Positions 49,097 through 60,200 of a DNA stretch of 64,000 nt are shown piece after piece; within the stretch, counting starts at the first letter, position 1, and every line of letters begins with the position of its first letter. A program made the translations under genes and the position numbers. The notes under the pieces are model-generated. The model saw only the letters and a program-made list of their open reading frames with translations, ran no database searches and was not told the DNA's origin. The DNA comes from Tetramitus jugosus (lineage: Eukaryota > Heterolobosea > Eutetramitea > Acrasida > Vahlkampfiidae), in the NCBI GenBank assembly GCA_937625935.1, contig OW569384.1, positions 124,001 through 188,000 on the forward strand, read 5' to 3'.

Positions 49097-51037
49097 TTAT
49101 ATTGTGCACTTATCAATATAAGCCAAACATTTAGCTGTTTCAATTTGTCTTCTGCGTGAATTCCAGCCGAGCTCGTCACCCAGTAAATCAACTACTCTTG
49201 GCACAGCCTTTATGGCTTCGCTTCTATCAAGTAGCATGAGATTTGTTCGGTAGGCAATAACATCTGTCGCACGGCATGCATACTCTGACCTTGCGTGGTG
49301 TACGACCTCTGCTTCAATAAAATCAAACTTGTCAGACAACTTTCTGTTCCAGTTCTTGCCCAGCTTCTTCTTTCCATACTCGATCAACTCGATGGATTTG
49401 GAGCCATAGTAGTGGAAAAGATGATTGCTCAATGATAGATTGAGATTGGTCAGTGAGTTGAGATGACTCATATCAAACTTGTAAGGTGCGCCAATCAACG
49501 GAGTGACAGCAGACATGGACTGTGGGTGATTAGGATGCAACGATGACACCTCGATTGCTTTGTCGACAGTCTCCTCTGCCATTCTTCTGAATGTTGTCCA
49601 CTTGCCTCCACAAATAGTGACAAGACCAGAGTCTCCAACTTGGATGACGTGATCGCGAGGCAGTGCTGCTGTTGTGCCGCTGGTTGGAGCATCACTGTGC
49701 TTGAGGGCACTAGGATCCACCAATGGTCTTATGCCAGACCATGTACTCAATACTTGATCCTTGGTGATTGGCTTATCAAAAGAATCAGCCAAATGTTCCA
49801 AAATATAGTCAATGTCTTCTTGCTTTGGTTTTGGTGGTTGATCCTTTAGCTGATCCAATGATTCAGGATGGTCCGTTGTACCAATAATGGTGCGATCCTG
49901 CCATGGGACAACAAACAGAACTCTGCCATCCTTTGTCTTTGGAAACAGTAGACCAGTGTTCTCAGGTGTCAGACTCCTATCCACTGACAAATGCACACCA
50001 GAACTAGGACGAATGATGTCATGATTGCTCGTTGATTCAAAGTTCAACACTGTATCATCTCTGTCCATTCTCAAGATAGAATCAGACAGATAGCCAGTTG
50101 CATTCACTACACAATTAGCTCTAATTTCATACTTTTTGCCCGTTAGCTCGTCCACTGCAACGACACCAGAGCACTTCTTACTCGCGGGATCCTTGAGAAT
50201 CTTTACAACTTTGCAGTGATTGACAACACAGGCGCCCATAGAAGCAGCTGTCAAAACATTGCTCAACGCAATTCTAGCATCATTGAAACACCCATCATAG
50301 TACATGACTGCACCCACGAGTCCACTCTTCTTCAGAGTAGGACAATATCGATTCACATCATCAGGCGACACCCATTTCACCGGATGCTTCGATATAGTGT
50401 CTACACTATATCCCTCGACAGGCTTAATCGCAGATGGACTGCTCATACTCAAAAAATCATACAGTTTCAATCCGCAGTACATGATCATTGCGTCCCAATA
50501 ATTGTAACAAGGTGTCAAAATGGGCAACGCATTCACCAAATGAGGTGCCACATTGAAAAAGTGTTGTCTCTCCCTCAGTGAATCATACACAAAGTGCATT
50601 TCATTGAGATCCAAGTGATTGACCGCTCGTTGCAAGTAACGAACACCACCGTGAGCCATTTTGGTGGATCGACTGCTCGTACCACTCGCAAAATCATCCT
50701 TTTCCAGTAGACAGACACGCAATCCTCTCGTACTCGCATCCAATGCAATACCCGTACCCGTTGCTCCACCACCAATCACCACTAGATCAAATTTGTCCGA
50801 ACCCGATTTGGAAGCTGCCATTTGCTTTTGCATTTGATCCAATCGATTCAATTGATCATTTCTCGTTGGGATCACCTCTGATGACGTAGATCCTGTTTGT
50901 TGCAAATGATCCACACGAATCAATTGTTGTTCTTGAATAGGACGATTGACAGTGGAATAATAGACGTATCCTGTGCCAAGAGTGGCACCTACGGCACCAA
51001 TGAGTGCTCCTCCCTTCAATAGCTTCCTCATGCTCAT
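49097..51037 (-). CDS. FAD-dependent glycerol-3-phosphate dehydrogenase, mitochondrial
   Basis: The 646-residue enzyme oxidises glycerol 3-phosphate to dihydroxyacetone phosphate and passes electrons to ubiquinone at the inner mitochondrial membrane. The N-terminus has a short hydrophobic, Gly-rich segment (LLKGGALIGAVGATLGTGYVYY) like a mitochondrial targeting/anchor region. The FAD motif is VVIGGGATGTGIALDA (about 86-101), followed by GTSSRSTKMAHGGVRYL, the family signature. Substrate-site motifs such as LFVVPWQDRTIIGTTDHPE are intact. Unlike the animal enzyme it has no C-terminal EF-hands. Two ATGs (51037 and 51031) are possible starts. It is transcribed divergently from the tRNA methyltransferase gene, 211 nt away. 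Confidence 0.95.
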   Translation of the reverse strand: MSMRKLLKGGALIGAVGATLGTGYVYYSTVNRPIQEQQLIRVDHLQQTGSTSSEVIPTRNDQLNRLDQMQKQMAASKSGSDKFDLVVIGGGATGTGIALDASTRGLRVCLLEKDDFASGTSSRSTKMAHGGVRYLQRAVNHLDLNEMHFVYDSLRERQHFFNVAPHLVNALPILTPCYNYWDAMIMYCGLKLYDFLSMSSPSAIKPVEGYSVDTISKHPVKWVSPDDVNRYCPTLKKSGLVGAVMYYDGCFNDARIALSNVLTAASMGACVVNHCKVVKILKDPASKKCSGVVAVDELTGKKYEIRANCVVNATGYLSDSILRMDRDDTVLNFESTSNHDIIRPSSGVHLSVDRSLTPENTGLLFPKTKDGRVLFVVPWQDRTIIGTTDHPESLDQLKDQPPKPKQEDIDYILEHLADSFDKPITKDQVLSTWSGIRPLVDPSALKHSDAPTSGTTAALPRDHVIQVGDSGLVTICGGKWTTFRRMAEETVDKAIEVSSLHPNHPQSMSAVTPLIGAPYKFDMSHLNSLTNLNLSLSNHLFHYYGSKSIELIEYGKKKLGKNWNRKLSDKFDFIEAEVVHHARSEYACRATDVIAYRTNLMLLDRSEAIKAVPRVVDLLGDELGWNSRRRQIETAKCLAYIDKCTI

Positions 51038-51248
51038 ATTGTTTGATATTGTGACAGAATGCCTATCTCGTCGTCGTTATCGTGCTTTCTCGTGCTTTGT
51101 TGTGGAAGCTTGTTTTATGCGATCGCTCCTCTTTCCAATTTTTATCCGTCGGGAGATAACACCGCGGAGAAAATTGCGGAGAAAAGGAAAGAAAATTTCA
51201 CACGAGAAACAAAACTGCGACAGAGCGAAGACACAACAGATAACAAAC

Positions 51249-52661
51249 ATGTCAACAGATTCAACAATGACAGGAATACAAGAGTATCAATTGTTTGTCA
51301 CACACACAGAAGGTTTTCAACACTATATTATAGACGAGATTGAAGAAAAATGCAGTGATTTCTTTTCCCGCCAAAATATTCTCCACCAGAACGCGGGAAT
51401 CATCGCATTTACGATTACAGCGCAGCTCGAAAGAGTAGAAGAATGTATTTGTCGGTTGTATCAATTAGGGTCCATTGATAATGTGTATGCTCTGATTGAT
51501 ATCATCGAACCCATTCCATATGACATGGAACCAATGCTTCGATTATGTGACAGTCACGTGTTTCAAATGACTGAGACTGTTCACACTCGATGGAACAAAG
51601 CTTTTGATCTCTATCAAGCTCTGTACATGGAAAAGCTAAAGGAGAAGCAACAAAAGCAAACAGAAGAAGCTCAATCGGAGGTAGAGAACAATGACACACA
51701 AAAGATTGACGAGCAACCTTTTGTTCCTCGTTGGTGGTTTGATTGCATTCGATTTAGAACGACAGCAGAGAGATTTAGAAAAAATTCTTTGCACAAGTAC
51801 AAGAGTCCTGAAGTGTCTGCAGAGTATGGTTGGGCGCTCATGGAGAAATTCAAGTGGAAAGTTAGTCTGTCTCAGTATGATGTCAATGTGTACATGCACT
51901 TGAAGATGGACACAATGGTCGTTGGTGTTCAGTTGTCTCCGTGTGAGCATGAACTGTTTTCTTACAAGGCTGGTGCCATCGATCGTGAATCATACTTGCA
52001 CTTGTCTGCTCTCTGTCCCATTTTTCGCTATGCAAAGCTGGATTATAGGCAGGCGTTTGGAAGAAGCAGTATGAAGCCTACGACGGCATACAATCTGTTG
52101 CGAGTTGCAAAGTTGCAAACGATGCAAAATGCAGTATTGTTGGATCCGATGGCAGGCTGTGGCACGATACCGTTGGAGGCTGCCGTGCGATTCCCAAATA
52201 ATTGCTCTCACGGCTATATTTTGGAACTGGACAGAAATGACATTAAGAAGGCAGAAATTAACGTTTGTGCTCTGCAGCAGTACACTCATGAAGAGATTAG
52301 TGGCGACTGTTATTACAAGAACAGAAAGACTACTTTTCAGAATCCAGTGAGCATTGGTTGCTTCCACAATGACTCTCGATGGCTACCCCTGAGAGATAGT
52401 TGTGTAGATGTTGTGGTTTGTGACATGCCATTTGGAAATCTATGCGGTTCACATGGATTCAACGCAAAGGTCTATCCAAAGGTAGTGAAGGAATTGGAGA
52501 GAGTATTGAGGTCCGGTGGAACATGTGTGTTGCTGACAACGGAGAAGCGACTCTTGGCTCAACAGATCAAATCTAGGAAGAATAAGTGGACAATTGAAGA
52601 AACGTTCGACATTAACATGAACAACATAATTGCTACTGTTCACAAGTTAACTCGAAACTAA
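51249..52661 (+). CDS. tRNA (guanine-N2-)-methyltransferase, THUMPD3/Trm14-like
   Basis: I chose the ATG at 51249; the frame is open further upstream to 50973 but that part lies in the promoter and overlaps the dehydrogenase gene. The 470-residue product has a THUMP-type N-terminal half (LFVTHTEGFQHYIIDEIEEK, RVEECICRLYQLGSIDNVYA) and a Rossmann methyltransferase half with the S-adenosylmethionine loop LLDPMAGCGTIPLEAA (about 297) and the catalytic loop VVCDMPFGNLCG (about 390). The family makes N2-methylguanosine at position 6 or 7 of tRNA. It ends one base from the stop of the convergent kinase gene. Confidence 0.92.
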   Translation: MSTDSTMTGIQEYQLFVTHTEGFQHYIIDEIEEKCSDFFSRQNILHQNAGIIAFTITAQLERVEECICRLYQLGSIDNVYALIDIIEPIPYDMEPMLRLCDSHVFQMTETVHTRWNKAFDLYQALYMEKLKEKQQKQTEEAQSEVENNDTQKIDEQPFVPRWWFDCIRFRTTAERFRKNSLHKYKSPEVSAEYGWALMEKFKWKVSLSQYDVNVYMHLKMDTMVVGVQLSPCEHELFSYKAGAIDRESYLHLSALCPIFRYAKLDYRQAFGRSSMKPTTAYNLLRVAKLQTMQNAVLLDPMAGCGTIPLEAAVRFPNNCSHGYILELDRNDIKKAEINVCALQQYTHEEISGDCYYKNRKTTFQNPVSIGCFHNDSRWLPLRDSCVDVVVCDMPFGNLCGSHGFNAKVYPKVVKELERVLRSGGTCVLLTTEKRLLAQQIKSRKNKWTIEETFDINMNNIIATVHKLTRN

Positions 52662-52662
52662 G

Positions 52663-53909
52663 TTATTTATTTTGTTCGTTGAACTCGATAAACTCCTTGA
52701 TAAATTGATCACGAGTCTCCCAATACAACTCATACTTTTTCTTTCCATAGTCCAAGTAATCAAATTCAATGTTTGAGTTCTTCGCCTGAGGAATGGCCCA
52801 TGTTCCCCAGGAAAGAGTCGCCAACAGAGACAAGAAGTTACTCTCGATTCTCATCTTTTCAATCATCTTTTCAGTTGGTTCAGTTTTCTTCAGCTCCTTC
52901 AGATAGGCCTTTATGAATCGACGTTGGACTTCAATAGATGGATACTGTGCATAACTCATCGAATCATAACCAGTATACTCACTGAAGTGATTTCCAATGT
53001 CAAAGCAACGATAGTTGTATCCGCAATACTCATAATCGATGAAATGAATCGTGTCAGATGAATCATCATATATGATATTAAGTGGTTGCAAGTCGTTGTG
53101 ACAAAATGCCAGCTCGCACTCATATTGTTTCAACAATTTTGTGATACGATCCAGTTCCTTTTTCATCTTTGGAACATTCATATCTCTGATTCTCTGACAT
53201 GTGTCCTGATCGAGATTCTCTCCTCCTGCCTCAACAAGATCTATGGCAGTTTCCATCCACTTGTGGACCATCCTCAATATGTTTGATTCCTTCTTGTCAC
53301 CATGCTTTTCTATCTGATGAAATTGAACCATCTTAACAGCAATCTTCTCACAGAATTGTGCCATTTCTTTTGGTTCTAGATTTCGTCCTGGTATGAAATC
53401 GTAGACAAATCCATTATCAAATGTGCAGAATACTTTAGCTCCCACCTCAAAATCGGATAATAGTTTCATATGTTGAAACTCTCTTTCTCTGTCAATTAAC
53501 TCTTCTGTGCCCAGACCATTGATACGAACGAGGATATTCTTCTGGAGAGTTTTTACTTTGTACACTAATAGAGGAAAGAATTTGTTGTTAGTCTGTATCA
53601 AGAAATAATAATTTCATCATCATCACTATTATTTACATTTGTTTGTAATTCCACCGGTAAGAGGTCTCATTCTTACAATTTCCTCATCGTTCAGTTCTTC
53701 GTCATTCTTGAATAAATCTTTCAGGAGCGATCTGAAGATAGATATGCCACAAAGTGAGTGAAATCTCCAACAACAACATAATGTTGAAAAAGAGAAAGAA
53801 CTTACCTGATGGAATGTTTAATTTTTGATTCATCTTGGTCTAAATCAATTGTTCGTTCAAAGTGTAGCTCTGCTTTTGTTGGACCTGATACTGTTATTTC
53901 GTTTTCCAT
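52663..53909 (-). CDS. Ethanolamine/choline kinase (three exons)
   Basis: The exons are 53909-53806, 53731-53637 and 53564-52663, with GT-AG introns of 74 and 72 nt; the 366-residue frame is clean. The second join restores TGGITNKLYKV, the conserved nucleotide-binding start of the family, which fixes the acceptor at 53565. The kinase core has CHNDLQPLNIIY (Brenner-type catalytic loop) and FIDYEYCGYNYRCFDIGNHF (metal-binding Asp). It phosphorylates ethanolamine or choline, the first step of the CDP route to phosphatidylethanolamine or phosphatidylcholine. The pattern VRINGLGTEELIDREREF leans to ethanolamine kinases. Confidence 0.92.
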
Positions 53910-54051
53910 TGTTTGGTGAATGGTTGATCTGTTTGTTGACACTTTGTCAATCATTTTATGTGATTCCAAAATACAAAAAGAAAGAAGGATCTATTTTTAC
54001 AAAACGATTGGTAAACCTTCAAAAACTCCGATGACACCCACTCGCTCAAGT

Positions 54052-55326
54052 TTACTTGAACACCCAATAGGCACAAGCCAACAATATGGTAACAGTTAGA
54101 GCTGATCCAAAGAATATCAAACTCCTTGAGGTATTCTTGCTCTTTTTGGCAATGGCTCCTTCTTCAATGTGTTCTCGCACTGCTAACCGTATTGCATCTT
54201 CGAGTTCCATCGGCTTGTATCCCAATACCTGCTTCGCCTTCTCACTGCTATACCATCTATCTTCTTCCAAATTGTCAACAGTGTCTGGATGGAATAAGAA
54301 AGAAACGTCGTGTCTTTGATTTGCATCTAAATAGTTTCTGACCATGTTGTACAATGGATACAAGGCAGAAACAAGTGCTTTGAACAAGGAAGCAGGCATT
54401 ACGAAATAGGGTCTCGAGCTACCCAGTGCATCACAAATCACATCAATGCATCTTCGAAATGTTACACTGGAATTTGGACCGATGATAAATACTTGATTCT
54501 TACTGTGTTGTTTGTTTTCCATGCACAATGTAATCGCCTGCAGCACGTCACTCACATGAACAAACGAACATATGCCATGGCACTCTCCGGGATAACTGAT
54601 GAGCATTCCTCGGGATGCAGCTTGAATCATTTCAAACACTGCATAACGATCACCTCTACCAGTGACACCACACACCCTTAAAATAGTATAATCAACAAAA
54701 TTAAATGACTCTACATTCACACTACTGTCCTTGTCTTGATGAATCAGCATCAATTCGACATCTCTTTTGTTTTGGCCATAGAGGTATGTTGGTTTACAAG
54801 GAGTTGTCTCCACTGCAGGCATCTTCTCCTCTGCTGCATTCGTACCATCTTTCTCCAACACTGGACCCATACTCTCCTGAGAACTAGCAAATATGAACTG
54901 AACTTTTCTCTTGTGAAGTTGTTGGTACCACTTGATTGCATTCAGCAAGTTTCGAGCTGAATTCAAGTTGACAGATGTAATCTCTCTGCCTTCGGCCTCA
55001 CTCTTTGGATGAAACTCCATCAGAAATCCCAAGTGTACCACAGATACGATATCATCGTGACGCTGCAACAATTCTCTCAATGATTCCTCGCTCTGGAAAT
55101 TCACGTTCATCTCTGCTTCAAACAACAAACGAGGTGGATTCTTGTTGTTGGCATTGGTTGGTGAGATCACACTCTGGAATGCATCTGGAAAAACACTTGT
55201 GGCCGGTAATCGGTGAGATCGAAACGTGCCAATGATTTTGTGAAGTTGGGACTGTTCCTGTCGCAGTAAATGTTTCACTAGAGATCCACCCAGAAATCCA
55301 CTGGTACCAGTAACCAAGATTGACAT
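54052..55326 (-). CDS. Tail-anchored NAD-dependent epimerase / 3-beta-hydroxysteroid dehydrogenase-like enzyme
   Basis: I chose the ATG at 55326, which puts the Rossmann motif VTGTSGFLGGSLVKHL at residues 4-19; the open frame upstream to 55419 looks like leader. The 424-residue short-chain dehydrogenase (extended type) has the catalytic YLYGQNKRD (Tyr-x3-Lys) and a C-terminal hydrophobic tail (LIFFGSALTVTILLACAYWVF) of tail-anchor form, so it should face the cytosol from the ER or another membrane. This layout is known from sterol C4-decarboxylase/3-beta-HSD enzymes, and the window has a sterol-desaturase-like gene, but the substrate is not shown. Confidence 0.83.
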   Translation of the reverse strand: MSILVTGTSGFLGGSLVKHLLRQEQSQLHKIIGTFRSHRLPATSVFPDAFQSVISPTNANNKNPPRLLFEAEMNVNFQSEESLRELLQRHDDIVSVVHLGFLMEFHPKSEAEGREITSVNLNSARNLLNAIKWYQQLHKRKVQFIFASSQESMGPVLEKDGTNAAEEKMPAVETTPCKPTYLYGQNKRDVELMLIHQDKDSSVNVESFNFVDYTILRVCGVTGRGDRYAVFEMIQAASRGMLISYPGECHGICSFVHVSDVLQAITLCMENKQHSKNQVFIIGPNSSVTFRRCIDVICDALGSSRPYFVMPASLFKALVSALYPLYNMVRNYLDANQRHDVSFLFHPDTVDNLEEDRWYSSEKAKQVLGYKPMELEDAIRLAVREHIEEGAIAKKSKNTSRSLIFFGSALTVTILLACAYWVFK

Positions 55327-55653
55327 GATGTTTGTTGTTTTGCTTGTTCCTTGGATCAAGGGAAGTTCTCTTTTTCTTCTTTGGTAGAGTATTTTTGGAA
55401 TGGGACCGAAAACTGTCAATGGACTTCCTAACAGGTTTTATTGTTTTTGCTGCCTGTCATGATATGTGGCAAATCACTATCCGACGAAAACTTACACACT
55501 ACTCAATTATCGTAAAGTGCAACCATAGCTTTCCAACTTGTTGAAAAGCCTCATTGGTGAATGCTGGATCCGTCAATGGACCTGAATTTCTTTCTTGCTT
55601 CTTTCCTGAACTCTGTATCATATCGATACGATAAGAGAAATACATTCGAAAAA
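55327..55653. other. Intergenic region, 327 nt
   Basis: It lies between the epimerase start and the PH-gene stop, both on the minus strand. I see no gene or RNA. Confidence 0.5.
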
Positions 55654-56977
55654 TCACGTAGTGTTCTCCCCGAGTGCAGCAACCACATCCGTATTCTTAT
55701 TGATATCATCAGAACTTGTTCTCATGACTCTTCTCTGTTGAAGATGACTAGTACCCCTACTATTACCGTTGTTATGACTATAATTACTATTTCTACTATT
55801 CCTATGATTACTATGATTGCTTTTCCCACTATTATTCTTCTGACTTGTCGTCGAATCAATCACGATATTCGGTGGCGGTGGTTGAGACCCCGTATTACTA
55901 TTATTCTTATCCAACAAAGAAGGATTTCCAACAACAACAACTGAGCCACTACTACTGCTACTGCCACTGCTACTACTACCCCTCATGGATGCAGCTGCAC
56001 TTTGTTGCTGTTTCATAAATTGTTGAGCATGATGACCCTGTTGTTGTTGTTGTTGATTGAGATGACTCAACTTGTGGAAATAGGCCAACCGATTCAAGTG
56101 AATCGAATTCGAGTTCCACTGCGACTGAACCAACTTTGTCTTGTGTCGTTCTCTGTCTCTCATATCCGACTCGATCCGTTCCATGAGTAAATTCTCTTGA
56201 TACACGGTGCTCCAATTCTGGAATGCACCAATCCATTGCATGCACTCTTGATACGATTCACAAACAAAGAAAAAGTGTCGCTTGCATGTCACCATTTCAA
56301 ACATGAAGAGTTGTTTAGAGTTTGATGCGTACACTTCTCGATTCACATACTATATATCACATGTTCCCCCCGCCCAATTTAAATCAATCGATTTGATACA
56401 ACAACAACAACAACAAAAAAAGCGTGTGTTACAATGACATTTTGTTTCTTGTGAACACATGTATATAGACTGACAGAAAAAGACATACTCTGATATCAAA
56501 GTGCTCCAATGCGAGCGATCCTAGTATTTGATTCGATTCTGATGATTCCTTGTACAATAGTGTGCATTGATTGGACAAGAGGAAGAATAGTGTAGCATAT
56601 TGTTGTTGTTGATGTTGTTGATGATGATGAGAATGATGATCCCATGCATCATCATTATTAGAATCATTAGAACTACCGCTACTACTATTATTGGAAGGAG
56701 GAGTGAAGCTAATGGAAAAGTGTTGCGATGGTCTTAATATCAATGATGATAATTTGTTCATATTGTTGTTGTTATTGTCGTTATGGATCCAATCATTAGG
56801 TTGTTGTTGATGTTTTTTTATACTAGTAGTTGTGGTGGTGATGGTAGGGAATGTGCCTAGAGGGAAGCCAAGGTAACCACATTTTTCAATTTTGAAAGAG
56901 TTGTTGGCATGAGGTGGGTGTGAGTGTGGGTGTGTTGGCGGAGGTGCGGCTTGTTGTTGTTGTTTTCTTCCTGACAT
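55654..56977 (-). CDS. PH-domain protein with a long insert (two exons)
   Basis: The exons are 56977-56489 and 56349-55654, split by a 139-nt GT-AG intron; both are in phase 0 and give 394 residues. The PH domain is split by both the intron and a low-complexity insert: it starts at KIEKCGYLGF (about 29), has an insert of about 90 residues rich in Asn, Ser, His and Gln, then resumes ATLFFLLSNQCTLLYKES, and after the join reads SKQLFMFEMVTCKRHFFFVC and ECMQWIGAFQNW, the C-terminal helix with its invariant Trp. The rest is disordered Gln/Ser/Asn. It probably binds phosphoinositides or a protein partner; no catalytic domain is attached. Confidence 0.8.
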
Positions 56978-57293
56978 GCATTCAAACGTATTTGGGCTTC
57001 GAAAAAGTTTTCAATTTTTTTTTATATAGGTGGGTCTGTTCGGAAGCTTGCTAATGTAGTTTTCTCTGATTGTGTTTTTTGGATTGGCCAATTTTCCGCC
57101 GGATTTTTTCATGTGGTGTGAGAACAACGCTTTTTTCGAGGTGTCACTGCGAAATGCAAAGCGTTCCAACGTGGGCAACTCCGCGGGTGAACTTGTGTCG
57201 TTTCCATGCTGGATCCTTGAATTGGAAGTTCCAGTATGGTGCTGTCCAATGGTCTCCAAGATAGGATGGTGTTTACGAAATTTATTATTACAG
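56978..57293. other. Intergenic region, 316 nt
   Basis: It is upstream of the PH gene and downstream of the MGRN1-like gene. Frames here are short and show no motif. Confidence 0.5.
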
Positions 57294-59087
57294 TTAGTCA
57301 ACGAGGCGTTCTGCACGAGGTTGATCCAACGCGACACTCGTTTGAGAATACTCTGGACGACCCATGATAATATAAGATGTGGTGTTTTGACGACAGATTG
57401 GACACTTGTCAATCTGTTGGAAACACTCTTGACAAACGCACATGTGTCTGCACGGCAATAGTGTTACCTCCCTGTCATTGTCCCAACAAATGATACATTT
57501 CTCGTCCTGATCAGAAGCACCTTCATCAGACGTACCATAAATGTCTTGCATCTCATAGAGTCCCTGCTCCGTTTGCACCAAGCTCTTGTACACTTTGATC
57601 GAATAACTGGGTGATGATGAATTGCTTTCACTGGTGTTGTTGTTTTTGGTGAAATGAGCAATGCAATATATACAGACTGATTCTTCATCATATGGACCGT
57701 TTTCCGTCGTCCGCTTCATAGACTCTGACGAAGCATACCTTGCAGTCGCCCGTATCACAATTATCAATGGTAGAGTAACCCGATTAATCTCATCATTCTC
57801 ATCATCAACAATCACAGCAGCACTGTCTCCCTCTTCATTCACATTGATCACTGTTGAATCAGGAGCATTCTCTTCGTTGTCTTGCTGCTCCACAGAATGT
57901 TCCTGTGAGTTTTCAGCAGATTCAGCTGAAGTGGCAGCAGCGACATTTGATGATGAAGCGCCACTAGTGGCCGATCTTCTGTGTAAAGGCAACGAAGAAA
58001 AGTATTGATCAATCTGTGACTCTGGAATGAGCTGGGTCAATGGAAGAACAAACATGTTGTCCAACGAAGGCACAAAAGCTTTTGGTTCACTCTTATCCAA
58101 ATAATCCTCTCTCTCTAATATCGTATTCAGATCAATCATTAACCTCGTCTGTGTTGTTCGTTGTTGACTCGTCGTCTTCTTTGTGTGTCTCGTTGAGCGA
58201 TTTGATGTCGTTCGTTTGCTGTTGTTGTTGCTACTATTGTTTTTGCGATTCGTTTTTCGATTGATTGTCGTTCGAGCATTGTTGCCATTGCTTCCCAACA
58301 GATGAATGCGTCCGTCGTCGTCTTCCTCGTCTTCTTCTTCCTCCTCCTCATCCAATTCTTCATCCATTGGCATGTCATCACCACCATTCTCATCTTCTTC
58401 ATTCATCACAATCACATGATCATCATCATCATTGTGACTACCACCGTCATAATCATCATTACCATGATTCGACACAATCATCACTTCACCCTTCTCGTTC
58501 AAACACAGATTCGAAACAAACATTTGTTGAAACGGTTGCAACACTTTTTCATTGAACACTTGTTCTCGAACACCCCAAAACAATTGAATCGTTGCAGGCA
58601 CCAATGAATCAAACTTGAACGTGACACCATATCCCTTCTCTTGTTGTGCATTCACATTTCGACAATCAACCTTTAGAGAATTCTTGTTCAAATTCATTGT
58701 CGTATTGATACGTTTCATGGTAACAGACGGTGAGGCAACATTGCCTCTGAACAGTGCTTGAATAAAGGAACGAACAGATCCTTCACCCCACAAATTATCA
58801 ATCCGATCAAAGTTGGCAATCTAGAACAAACATGTCAATCACACTTGAAAAAAAAACACATCATGATGATGAGAAAAAAAAAGTGGATAACAACAAACGT
58901 TTAAAATATTAAATCGACCACTGCGCAGCGCATAGACGAGTTGTGCCATCGAAATGAATCCCTTGCACATTCGAATCATCCAGATGAAAAATGCGATGCA
59001 AATGAGGAAAATCAAAAGATTGAAAATTTCTGGTGAGAGCACATTGGGTGATGCAGCATCATCAGAGAATGAAAATCGGAAAACCAT
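57294..59087 (-). CDS. MGRN1/RNF157-like RING E3 ubiquitin ligase with N-terminal membrane segment (two exons)
   Basis: The exons are 59087-58899 and 58820-57294, split by a 78-nt intron (donor GTTTGT, acceptor TTCTAG), phase 0, giving 571 residues. The C-terminus has the C3HC5-type RING of the mahogunin group: CIICWDNDREVTLLPCRHMC, then VCQECFQQIDKCPICR. The middle has the domain that precedes RING in this family (GYGVTFKFDSLVPATIQLFW). Exon 1 adds a membrane segment (IFNLLIFLICIAFFIWMIRM), not part of animal MGRN1, which relies on other signals. Very acidic and Asn/Ser/Arg-rich inserts interrupt the middle. Likely role: ubiquitination at an endosomal or ER membrane. Confidence 0.82.
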
Positions 59088-59660
59088 GTTGTTTCCTTCC
59101 AAAACGAAGATGTAATATTTTTTTGTTTGTTGGAAAGGAGTTCTCTCTCGTAGGATATATAAAAGTGATCTCTTTCAAACTCTGTGATTTTTGTGTTTTT
59201 TGGCGGCCTTTTTGTCGAGTTATTTTGGTGTTGTTCAATTGACCCGACTGACGTTTCATGCATCTGTTGTAAAACATTATTGGAACATCGGTTGATATTT
59301 TGGATGCACTTGAATTTCAAATTGTCCCTCAACTAGATACTGATCTCACCAGGGAATCTGGTTTTGCTCCGTTGAAGACTAACATTAGAAACCTCTCCGT
59401 GTGAACGAATTGGTTGTTCCCAAAGCTGGCCATCATCAAGGTCTTTGCTCTTTGCTTCCCTTTGGCTCCAATATGATTATGACGTCACAGCTATTAAACC
59501 GAGCAGCCACTCATACTTGTTGGAAAAACATACTTGGAACAACAACAGCGGTTCATCTTCCCCTTCTTTGCCACTTCAAACAAGAACAACACAAGGCCCA
59601 CTGAATACACTCACACAAAAAGAATAACCGACACAAAAAACTGTACATACAAGTTCTACC
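59088..59660. other. Divergent intergenic region, 573 nt
   Basis: It separates the MGRN1-like gene (minus) and a small plus-strand gene. Apart from a TGACGTCA palindrome and A/C-rich leader sequence it holds nothing I can name. Confidence 0.5.
59480..59487. promoter_or_regulatory. CRE/ATF-type palindrome TGACGTCA
   Basis: The perfect 8-base palindrome bound by CREB/ATF-type bZIP factors in other eukaryotes lies 174 nt before the start codon at 59661. An 8-mer can occur by chance, so its function is a guess. Confidence 0.25.
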
Positions 59661-60200
59661 ATGAAGAGAAAGATAGAAGCAACAGAGTTTCTGACTGTGG
59701 ACACAGGATTCACAATTTCAGAAAGCAAGAGAATTAAGCTCCTTTCGAGCATCAACAACTGCTCACATTCTCCCTTCACACCCAGTCCTGTATCACACCA
59801 ATCACCTTGCAGTCCCGATAAAGAGGACGAAGAGTTCTTCTCAATGTTGATGATGGAGTCTCAGTCAGGGACGAGCACAGATACTGGACAGAGTATTTCT
59901 GAACAAGATGGTCAAGATCTCGATGAAATACATGCTACCTCTATTGTGATTGAAATACCTGAACAACAACAGGCAAATGCAGAAGGTGTAATCCTTTCTC
60001 CTGGTACTGAAGAAGACTTGTATTTCGATAATGCCACTTGTTTATTTGATGACATGTTAGAGATATTCGAAGACGAACCAAACCGAGAGGGCAACGGTGG
60101 AGAAGAAGATCTGTTGAGATTGGCAACACCAACCATATCTCCCATCGTTTTCCACGAAATGTTTCCTGTCCGCTCTGTTGCACCTAACCTCAACCCTTAA
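59661..60200 (+). CDS. Small acidic, Ser/Thr-Pro-rich protein, possible regulator
   Basis: The 179-residue product has a basic start (MKRKIEATEF; SKRIKLL), several SP/TP sites (HSPFTPSPVSHQSPCSPDKE) that would suit proline-directed kinases, and an acidic C-terminal half (LFDDMLEIFEDE). This mix is common in nuclear regulators, such as transactivation regions or cyclin-dependent-kinase targets. I recognise no family. Start is the ATG at 59661. Confidence 0.6.
   Translation: MKRKIEATEFLTVDTGFTISESKRIKLLSSINNCSHSPFTPSPVSHQSPCSPDKEDEEFFSMLMMESQSGTSTDTGQSISEQDGQDLDEIHATSIVIEIPEQQQANAEGVILSPGTEEDLYFDNATCLFDDMLEIFEDEPNREGNGGEEDLLRLATPTISPIVFHEMFPVRSVAPNLNP

Noticed and set aside
50973-51248. 92-residue extension of the THUMPD3-like protein
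   Set aside because: It overlaps the 5' end of the divergent dehydrogenase gene and lacks any motif.
53565-53610. Acceptor near 53592 (CAG) for the last kinase exon
   Set aside because: It brings a stop at once in the joined frame; the acceptor at 53565 restores GGITNKLYKV.
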